In this document: positions 58,160-64,000 of the stretch, in pieces | How positions within the stretch are numbered: the first letter of the stretch is position 1 | Layout: each line of letters begins with the position of its first letter | NCBI RefSeq assembly: GCF_001905545.1 | Contig: NZ_LIPD01000009.1 | Span: forward strand, 399,576 to 463,575 | Length of the DNA stretch: 64,000 nucleotides | Direction: 5' to 3' | Origin: Streptomyces sp. CB02056 | Lineage (GTDB): Bacteria > Actinomycetota > Actinomycetes > Streptomycetales > Streptomycetaceae | Translations under genes and position numbers: made by a program | The notes under the pieces: generated by a model | What the model saw: only the letters and a program-made list of their open reading frames with translations | Database searches by the model: none | Told to the model about the DNA's origin: nothing

Positions 58160-59545
58160 CTAGACCGGACGCGCCGCCAGCTCGCGGGCGGCGCGGGCGC
58201 AGTCGCGTGCGATCCGGTCCTCGTTGACGGTGGTCAGCTGCCCCTTCTCGACCACCGCGTTGCCGTTGACGAACAGCACCGACAGCGGCGGCAGCGCGCC
58301 GAAGGTGAGCGCGGCGACCGGGTCGGCGATGGACGAGTGCATGACCCCGTCGATCTTCCACAGCGCCAGGTCGGCGAGCTTGCCGACCTCGATCGAGCCG
58401 ATCTCGTCCTGCCGGCCGAGCACCCGGGCGCCGCCCATGGTGCCCAGGCGCAGCGCCTGCCGCCCGGTCAGCGCGGCGGGGGAGCCGTGCAGCCGGTTGA
58501 TCAGCAGGGCGTTGCGCAGCTCCGTACCGAGCTCGCCGGACTCGTTGGAGGCGGTGCCGTCCACCCCGAGCCCGACCGGGACGCCGGCCCGGAGCATGTC
58601 GGGCACCCGCGCGATCCCGGCCGCCAGGCGGGCGTTGGAGGACGGACAGTGGGCGACGCCGGTGCCGGTCTCGGCGAACTTGGCGATGTCGGAGTCGTTC
58701 ATGTGCACGCAGTGCGCCATCCAGACGTCCTCGCCGAGCCAGCCCACCGACTCGAAGTAGTCGGTCGGCCCCATGCCGAACAGCTCCTTGCAGAACGCCT
58801 CCTCCTCGGCCGTCTCCGAGCCGTGGGTGTGCAGCCGGACGCCCTTGCGGCGGGCGAGTTCGGCGGACTGCCGGAGCAGGTCGGTGGAGACGGAGAAGGG
58901 GGAGCAGGGCGCGAGGGCGATGTGCAGCATCGAGCCGAAGGAGGAGTCGTGGTAGCGGTCCACGGCGGTCTCGGAGGCGGCCAGGATGTCGTCCAGCTCC
59001 TCGACCGCGTGGTCCGGCGGCAGCCCGCCGTCCTTCTTCGAGCGGTCCATCGAGCCGCGCAGCGCGGTGAAGCGCAGGCCGAGCTCCTGGACGGCCTCGA
59101 TGGAGGCGCCGAGGATGTCGCCGCCGTCCTTCGGGAAGACGTAGTGGTGGTCCGAGGCGGTGGTGCAGCCGGACTTGAGCAGCGCGGCGGCGGAGCCCTG
59201 GCTCGCGGCGTGCACGAGCCGCTCGTCGATCCGCGCCCAGGTCGGGTAGAGGGCGACCAGCCAGTCGAACAGGATGTCGTCCTGGGCCAGGCCGCGGGTG
59301 ATCCACTGGTAGAAGTGGTGGTGGGTGTTGACCAGGCCGGGGGTGGCCAGGTGGCCCTCGCCGTTGATCCGGCGCACCACGTTGTCCAGCCACGCGGGGG
59401 CGGGGCCGTCGCCCACCGCCTCGATGGTGTTGCCGAGGAGGACCACGTGGCCGCGGGCGTACTCGGTGTCGTTCGCGTCCACGGTGGCGATCGCGACGTT
59501 CTCGATCACGGTCCGCTGGTCGGTGGGCGGGGGCTGGACTGCCAT
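58160..59545 (-). CDS. 8-oxoguanine deaminase (amidohydrolase, TrzN/AtzA-related)
   Basis: This 461-aa metal-dependent deaminase has GLVNTHHHFYQ (HxH), VRLHTHGSETAEEE (His and Glu), WMAHCVHMND (His) and GLGVDGTASNESG (Asp), and RVPDMLRAGVPVG. The order is that of the cytosine/guanine-deaminase-like amidohydrolases. It converts 8-oxoguanine to urate, which uricase of the same cluster then oxidises. Alternative substrates are hydroxyatrazine-like compounds. It is the last gene of the leftward purine cluster, 67 bp after the permease. Confidence 0.85.
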   Translation of the reverse strand: MAVQPPPTDQRTVIENVAIATVDANDTEYARGHVVLLGNTIEAVGDGPAPAWLDNVVRRINGEGHLATPGLVNTHHHFYQWITRGLAQDDILFDWLVALYPTWARIDERLVHAASQGSAAALLKSGCTTASDHHYVFPKDGGDILGASIEAVQELGLRFTALRGSMDRSKKDGGLPPDHAVEELDDILAASETAVDRYHDSSFGSMLHIALAPCSPFSVSTDLLRQSAELARRKGVRLHTHGSETAEEEAFCKELFGMGPTDYFESVGWLGEDVWMAHCVHMNDSDIAKFAETGTGVAHCPSSNARLAAGIARVPDMLRAGVPVGLGVDGTASNESGELGTELRNALLINRLHGSPAALTGRQALRLGTMGGARVLGRQDEIGSIEVGKLADLALWKIDGVMHSSIADPVAALTFGALPPLSVLFVNGNAVVEKGQLTTVNEDRIARDCARAARELAARPV

Positions 59546-59612
59546 GGTGTGACTCCTAGGGGGGAGGGCCGGGAGGGGTGCGCACCGTGGTGCGCGCCCC
59601 TCCCGGGGCCGG

Positions 59613-61154
59613 TCAGGACGGCGTCGCCGTCGGAACCGTGGGACCTGTCGGCATCGACGGCACCGACGGCACCGCGGGAGCCGCCGGTACCGTCGCGTCG
59701 GAGCCCTGGCCGGGCCTGGAGCGACGGGCGGCCCCGACGTGGTGGAAGAGCAGGTTGAGCAGGACGGCCACCACGCAGCCGGCCGATATCCCCGAGTGCA
59801 GCAGGGTCCGGGCGGCCTCCGGGAAGGAGTCGTAGAACGTCGGCGCGGCGATCGGGACGATACCGACCCCGAGCGAGACGGACACCAGGATGGTGTTCGA
59901 CCCGGACTCCATGCCGGCCTCCGCGAGGGTGCGGATGCCGCTGGCCGCGACCGTGCCGAAGAGCACGATCCCGGCGCCGCCGAGGACGGGCTGCGGCACC
60001 AGGGAGACGACCGAGCCCAGCACGGGGAACAGCCCCAGCAGGACCAGGATGCCTCCGCCGGCCGCGACCACGAAGCGGCTGCGGATCTTCGTCAGCGCCA
60101 CCAGCCCGATGTTCTGGGCGAAGGCGCTGGCGGCGAAGCCGTTGAAGACGGGGCTGAGCGCGGTGGCCAGGCCGTCGGCCCGCAGGCCGGCGGCGAGGGT
60201 GGGTTCGTCCGCCTCGCGGTCGACGATCCTGCCGAGGGCGAGCATGTCGGCGGTGGACTCGGTCATCGCGACCACCATGACGATGCACATCGAGACGATC
60301 GCGGCGGCGTCGAACACGGGCGCGCCGAAGTGGAACGGGGAGGGGAGCGAGAAGACCTTCGCGTCCTTGACCGCGCCGAAGTCGGCGAGCCCCAGCGGGA
60401 AGGCGATCAGGGTGCCGAACGCCAGGCCGATGAGCAGGGACAGCTGCTGCCAGAACCCGCGCAGCAGCCGGTTGCAGAGCACCACCGCGACGAGGGTGAT
60501 CGCGGCGAGGCCGACGGCCCGCATGGAGCCGTACCCGGGGGCGCCCGGCGAGCCGCCGCGCGCCCAGTTGACCGCCACCGGGAGCAGGGACACCCCGATG
60601 AGGGTGATCACGGTGCCCTGGACGACCGGGGGGAAGAACCGGATGAGCTTGCAGAAGTACGGTGCCGCGAGGAAGCACAGGAGCCCCGCGACGATCACCG
60701 CTCCGAAGATCACCGGGAGGGCCTCCTTCGGTCCTCCCGTCTTCTCGATGGAGCCCTTGGCGATGGCGATCATGGGCGCGACCCCCGCGAAGGAGACGCC
60801 GTTCACGAACGGCAGCCGCGCGCCGATCTTCCAGATGCCGAGGGTCTGGAGGAGGGTGGCCAGTCCGGCGGTGAACAGGCTGGCCGAGATGAGCAGGGCG
60901 AGTTCGGCGGGGGAGAGCCCGACGCCGGCGCCGACGATGAGCGGGGGTGCGACGACCCCCGCGTACATCGCGGCGACGTGCTGGAGTCCGGTGGAGAACA
61001 GCTTCACCGGGGGCAGCAACTCGTCCACGGGATGGGTTCCGGGCCGGGGCGGTTTGCCGGTGCGGTGCGCCGGCGTGCCGTCCGTGCCGTCCGGGTCCTG
61101 CGTTCTCTCCGGGGTGGAACCGCCGTCTGTACTGGTGGTGTTGCTGGGTGCCAT
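59613..61154 (-). CDS. NCS2-family nucleobase:cation symporter (xanthine/uracil/urate permease)
   Basis: ATG 61154 with GAGGGGC ahead gives 513 aa with 12-14 transmembrane helices. NCS2 features: LQHVAAMYAGVVAPPLIVGAG, VFNGFAASAFAQNIGLVALTKIRSRFV (the conserved GxxxxTxxxQNxG-like and QNIGLV stretch) and EALGRxxxADE-type ATESTAD. The N-terminal 45 residues are hydrophilic, and the C-terminus is a Pro-rich repeat tail. It imports purines such as urate or xanthine. It is in the uricolytic cluster but separated from uricase by 339 bp. Confidence 0.88.
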   Translation of the reverse strand: MAPSNTTSTDGGSTPERTQDPDGTDGTPAHRTGKPPRPGTHPVDELLPPVKLFSTGLQHVAAMYAGVVAPPLIVGAGVGLSPAELALLISASLFTAGLATLLQTLGIWKIGARLPFVNGVSFAGVAPMIAIAKGSIEKTGGPKEALPVIFGAVIVAGLLCFLAAPYFCKLIRFFPPVVQGTVITLIGVSLLPVAVNWARGGSPGAPGYGSMRAVGLAAITLVAVVLCNRLLRGFWQQLSLLIGLAFGTLIAFPLGLADFGAVKDAKVFSLPSPFHFGAPVFDAAAIVSMCIVMVVAMTESTADMLALGRIVDREADEPTLAAGLRADGLATALSPVFNGFAASAFAQNIGLVALTKIRSRFVVAAGGGILVLLGLFPVLGSVVSLVPQPVLGGAGIVLFGTVAASGIRTLAEAGMESGSNTILVSVSLGVGIVPIAAPTFYDSFPEAARTLLHSGISAGCVVAVLLNLLFHHVGAARRSRPGQGSDATVPAAPAVPSVPSMPTGPTVPTATPS

Positions 61155-61493
61155 GTCGAGCCCCTCTTGTGCCCGTGGCTCCCGGCGCGCCCGTGGCGCT
61201 GGAGTGCGGCTGGTGCTGGTGCTGGTGCTGGTACGACCGGGGGCGGGACGGCGGTGCAAGGATCCCTCGGCCGGGCTCTCCAGTGCCCCGGGCCGGCCGC
61301 CGCGAGGCAGACACGAACTCCGGTGGGTGGGGGTGGAGGTGGAGAAGAACTAACTGGTGCGGGTGGTGCCTGGTGATGGGGCCGGTGGGGCGGCCCGCCC
61401 GGCCGTCCGGCCCGTGGGGGCCGGGGGATGCGGCGATTCCGGGCGGCGTCCACCTGGTGGTGAGGGTGCTGAGGGTGGTGAGGGTGGGGGAGG
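61155..61493. other. 339-bp intergenic region with GCTGGT and GGTGAGGGTG repeats
   Basis: No gene is supported. GCTGGT is repeated about five times near 61209-61236 and GGTGAGGGTG-like units fill 61451-61495. The permease may have its own promoter here; no operator is obvious. Confidence 0.55.
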
Positions 61494-62414
61494 TCAGGCG
61501 ACCGGGATGACCGGGACGACGCCCTCGCGGTGCACGGTGCCCTCGATCAGGCCGTACATGCGGTCCGCGGCGAAGTAGACCTCGTTCTCGTTCTTGAGGC
61601 CGAACGGCTCCAGGTCGACCAGGAAGTGGTGCTTGTTCGGCAGTTCGAGGCGGACCTCGTCCACCTCGGCGCGGTTGTTGAGGACCCGGGTGCCCATCGC
61701 GTGCAGGGTCTGCTGCAGCGAGTAGGAGTAGGTCTCGGCGAACGCCTCCAGCAGGTGCCGCTTCACGTGGGTGTAGGAGCGGTTCCAGTTGGGCTGGGCC
61801 TCGCCGTCCCGGCCGCTGTAGCCGAACTTCCAGCGGGCGGTGACCTGGGTGGCGAGGATGCGGTCGTACGCTTCCTGGAGGGTGGTGTAGCCGTCCTTGA
61901 TGTAGCCCCAGAACTCCGAGTTGGTGGAGTTCATGACGACCAGGTCCTTCAGGCCGGATATGACCTGGACGGATTCCCCGTCGTAGACGATCTCGCTGGT
62001 GCGGACCTCCTGGCCGTTGCGGACGAAGGAGTGGCCGACCTCCTCCGAGCCGATGAAGCGGGCCGAGCTGTCCGGCGTCCGGATCCGGTCCCAGGAGTAC
62101 TCCTCGATCCGGATCCGGGCGCTGTGCACGACGCCGCGTTCGGTGTCGTCGACGAAGTGGCGGGCCAGGAGGATGCCGAACGCCTCGGCCGACTCGATGC
62201 CGTGCTCCTTGGCGAAGGCGTAGACGGTGTTCTTGGTGGTGTCGGTGGGAAGGCAGTTGGCGTTGGACCCGGTGAGGTGGACGTCCTCGAACTCGCCGCG
62301 GAGCGAGACCGAGACGTTCAGGTCCTTGATCTCGTGCCGGGTGGAGTCGCGGTGGATCCGGACGATGCGGTTCTCCGCCTTGCCGTACTGGTTCTGACCG
62401 AGCACGTGGGCCAT
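61494..62414 (-). CDS. Uricase (urate oxidase)
   Basis: ATG 62414 with TTAGGAG 8 nt ahead gives 306 aa, the family length. Landmarks: QNQYGKAENRIVRI (active-site Lys), NCLPTDTTKNTVY (catalytic Thr), LKDLVVMNSTNSEFWGYIKDGYTTL and LPNKHHFLVDLEPFGLKNENEVYFAADRMYGLIEG. Cofactor-free; oxidises urate to 5-hydroxyisourate. The HIU hydrolase gene follows upstream by 33 bp, so it is in the same operon. Confidence 0.96.
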   Translation of the reverse strand: MAHVLGQNQYGKAENRIVRIHRDSTRHEIKDLNVSVSLRGEFEDVHLTGSNANCLPTDTTKNTVYAFAKEHGIESAEAFGILLARHFVDDTERGVVHSARIRIEEYSWDRIRTPDSSARFIGSEEVGHSFVRNGQEVRTSEIVYDGESVQVISGLKDLVVMNSTNSEFWGYIKDGYTTLQEAYDRILATQVTARWKFGYSGRDGEAQPNWNRSYTHVKRHLLEAFAETYSYSLQQTLHAMGTRVLNNRAEVDEVRLELPNKHHFLVDLEPFGLKNENEVYFAADRMYGLIEGTVHREGVVPVIPVA

Positions 62415-62446
62415 GACGTGGCTCCTAAGCTTTCCAGGTCGGTCCA

Positions 62447-62782
62447 CTAGCTTCCGCGGTAGACCGAGTATCCGAACGGGTTGAGCAGCAACGGCACGTG
62501 GTAGTGGTGCTGTTCGGGCGCGACCGTGAAGACGATCGAGACCTCGGGGAAGAACGGCGGCTCGGCGGACGTGGACGCGGAGTACGCGCCGGTGTCGAAG
62601 AGCAGCCGGACGACCGAGCCCGCCTCCACGGCCGGCAGGTCCTTGACCCGGCCGTCGGAGTCCGTGGCGGAGGTGCCGAGCACCTGCCAGCCACCCTCGG
62701 TGTGCAGTGCGAGCTCGACCGGGACGCCTTCGGCCGGTCGGCCGAGGCTGGTGTCGAGCACGTGGGTGGAGATGCCAGTCAT
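62447..62782 (-). CDS. 5-hydroxyisourate hydrolase (transthyretin-like)
   Basis: This 111-aa protein has STHVLDTSLGRPAEGVPVEL at the start (HIUase signature) and ends with the YRGS tetrapeptide that distinguishes HIUase from transthyretin. FPEVSIVFTVAPEQHHYHVPLLLNPFGYSVYRGS contains the His-containing metal-free active site. It hydrolyses 5-hydroxyisourate to OHCU. It sits between uricase and OHCU decarboxylase genes. Confidence 0.95.
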   Translation of the reverse strand: MTGISTHVLDTSLGRPAEGVPVELALHTEGGWQVLGTSATDSDGRVKDLPAVEAGSVVRLLFDTGAYSASTSAEPPFFPEVSIVFTVAPEQHHYHVPLLLNPFGYSVYRGS

Positions 62783-62887
62783 GGGTGAAGTGACCTTACT
62801 GATGGCAGAGGTGATGGTGCGTCAGCATCAGTGGATGCCGGAAGTTTCTGGCAAGGAGAATGGGGGAGAGCGCGATATGACGGAGTG

Positions 62888-63391
62888 TCAGGAAGCGTCG
62901 AGCAGGCGGTCGAGCCGGATGTCGTTGATCTTGCGCAGCTCCCCGCGGACGATCTCCGCCTCGGTGGCGGCGTCGTTGGGGTGGCGTTCGCGCAGGGCGG
63001 CGAGCATGCCGACCGCGGTGCGGCCGGTCGCGCAGATCAGGAACACGTGGCCGAACTTGGCCTCGTAGGCGGCGTTGGCCTCGTGCAGCGCGTCGAGGAC
63101 CGCCTGGTCCACGCCCTGGATTCCGGCCTGTTCGCGCTCGGAGACGGCGTCGCCGGCTGTCGGCCTGCCGATCCGGGCGTGGCCGGCCATCGCGTCGCGC
63201 AGGTCCTCGGTCGTCAGTGACGCCATGGCCGCCGCGTTGGCGGCGAGCAGGGTGTCGCGGTCGGACCAGGGCCGGGCCGCGGCGACCGCGGTGGCCCAGC
63301 GGGGGCTGGAGCAGACCTCCAGCAGGATCCCTTCCAGTGCCGCGGCATCGGTCGCGGCCAGGACGTCAAGGGTGTGGGGGTGGTTGGTCAC
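62888..63391 (-). CDS. OHCU (2-oxo-4-hydroxy-4-carboxy-5-ureidoimidazoline) decarboxylase
   Basis: GTG 63391 with AGGAGG ahead gives 167 aa. Hallmarks are HARIGRP and ANAAYEAKFGHVFLICATGRT, with GELRKINDIRL at the end. It decarboxylates OHCU to S-allantoin, completing the three-step urate path. It is the first gene of the leftward cluster, so the upstream palindrome (63451-63466) probably controls all. Confidence 0.93.
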   Translation of the reverse strand: MTNHPHTLDVLAATDAAALEGILLEVCSSPRWATAVAAARPWSDRDTLLAANAAAMASLTTEDLRDAMAGHARIGRPTAGDAVSEREQAGIQGVDQAVLDALHEANAAYEAKFGHVFLICATGRTAVGMLAALRERHPNDAATEAEIVRGELRKINDIRLDRLLDAS

Positions 63392-63450
63392 GGGTGGACC
63401 TCCTGAAGAGTGGTGCCACCCGGAAAAGCTAGATCGGCCCCACCCGGCCG

Positions 63451-63466
63451 TCAACACTTTGTTGAA
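63451..63466 (-). promoter_or_regulatory. Operator palindrome of the uricolytic cluster (TCAACA-CTT-TGTTGA)
   Basis: A perfect 6-bp dyad (63451-63465). On the minus strand it reads TTCAACAAAGTGTTGA, matching the malate-synthase palindrome TTCAACAAACCGTTGA except for two central bases. It lies about 60 bp before the OHCU decarboxylase start. Probably bound by the same IclR regulator. Confidence 0.65.
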
Positions 63467-63639
63467 CGGTTGGTGGTTACGTTTTGAACCGGGCCCCGAT
63501 GTCGGGCCCTTTCGTGTGCGATTCGCCAAGTGTGCCCCGCCGCAGGCCGATCCGGTCCTGTCGTGTCGGCGGGGTCACCCGTTCGGAGGCCCCCTGGGTG
63601 GGGGCGCGCACACGCCCCGGAGGGCGTCGAGCCGGAGTG

Positions 63640-63984
63640 TCAGGACGACTTCGCGCCGTCCTGGCGGTTCAGGTAGTTGTACACGGTGAAGCGGCTGACG
63701 CCCAGGGCGGAGGCGACGGTCTCCACGCCGTGGCGGACGGTGAAGGCGCCGCGCTCCTCCAGCAGGGCGACGACCCGCTGCTTCTCCAGGCGGTCGAGCT
63801 CGGCCAGCGGGCGGCCGTCGAACTGCCGGGTCATCTCGGCGAGCAGCCGGTCCAACGCGCTGCTCAGGTGCGGCAGTCGGACGGCCAGGGCCGGGGTGCC
63901 CTCCCACTCCAGGACCACGTCGTCGGGCTTCGCCTCGTCCAGCGGGACGTGCGTCGCGCCGACCGCGGCCAGCAGCGGCTTCAC
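63640..63984 (-). CDS. Helix-turn-helix regulator (DauR/YheO-type HTH), 5' end at window edge
   Basis: GTG 63984 gives 114 aa but the frame is open to the window edge, so the true start may lie outside. The C-terminal part ALLEERGAFTVRHGVETVASALGVSRFTVYNYLNR is a DauR/YheO-type HTH. The N-terminal half (VVLEWEGTPALAVRLPHLSSALDRLLAEM) is a short coupled domain. Small HTH proteins of this type stand next to uricolytic genes in Streptomyces. It may regulate this cluster. Confidence 0.75.
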   Translation of the reverse strand: MKPLLAAVGATHVPLDEAKPDDVVLEWEGTPALAVRLPHLSSALDRLLAEMTRQFDGRPLAELDRLEKQRVVALLEERGAFTVRHGVETVASALGVSRFTVYNYLNRQDGAKSS

Positions 63985-64000
63985 CGCCGCGGCGAGCGGG

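Overview
The window is about 64 kb of very GC-rich DNA. It has actinomycete-style TANNNT -10 boxes, many GTG/TTG starts and many translationally coupled ATGA/GTGA junctions. It also carries a conservon (CvnA-D), an F420-type (Ddn-like) flavin/deazaflavin domain, a MocR regulator, a DasR-like operator and CabC-like EF-hand proteins. Together these point to a Streptomyces or Kitasatospora chromosome. I see no rRNA, tRNA, CRISPR array, transposase, integrase or prophage genes.

Layout. 0-2.1 kb: MocR regulator divergent from a LysE/RhtB exporter. 2.1-5.1 kb: leftward operon of a 67-aa membrane peptide, two unrecognised proteins (235 and 311 aa) and a cytosolic class-C beta-lactamase-fold serine hydrolase; this is the least explained unit. 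5.2-9.2 kb: SDR, ABC exporter behind an AT-rich nested dyad, PlsC acyltransferase, EF-hand protein. 9.3-11.5 kb: teichoic-acid-type glycosyltransferase/glycerophosphotransferase. 12.4-14.5 kb: small proteins (YjbQ, DUF1990, CxxC). 14.5-18.7 kb: SbcCD nuclease. 19-27.7 kb: a large hypothetical protein with a Nudix protein, secreted SGNH esterase, nitroreductase-hemerythrin fusion, polysaccharide deacetylase with a DasR-like site, acyl-CoA ligase. 28.2-32.9 kb: conservon. 33-35 kb: an apparently orphan cysteine-rich leader peptide and an orphan winged-helix regulator. 35.1-44.9 kb: organosulfur region with an IclR regulator, Cys-codon leader, DszB-like desulfinase homologue, SsuA/C/B transporter, signal-less SsuA-like protein, SsuD-like monooxygenase, aldo/keto reductase, and a second Cys-rich leader before another flavin monooxygenase. 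45.1-47.9 kb: TetR with DUF4865, carboxymuconolactone-decarboxylase-like and phosphotriesterase-like genes. 48-54.5 kb: GNAT, SDR/TetR pair, membrane-anchored esterase, MoaF-like protein, secreted lipase. 54.7-64 kb: purine/glyoxylate region with an IclR (AllR-like) regulator, malate synthase, allophanate-hydrolase-C-like protein, 8-oxoguanine deaminase, NCS2 permease, uricase, HIU hydrolase, OHCU decarboxylase and an HTH regulator.

How it fits together. The right end can import purines, convert 8-oxoguanine to urate and urate to allantoin, while malate synthase absorbs glyoxylate made from allantoin further down the pathway. The two ends of that region share a near-identical palindrome (TTCAACAAA-NN-GTTGA). 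The sulfur region looks built to import sulfonates, release sulfite and sense cysteine through leader-peptide attenuation.

Across the window a family of CTGTCAG/ACAGATGAC inverted-repeat clusters recurs at six intergenic sites. Three of them run into the 3' end of a gene and supply its stop codon. Several genes appear to be leaderless, with TANNNT ending 6-7 nt before the start codon. Function calls come from reading the sequence only; no database search was run.
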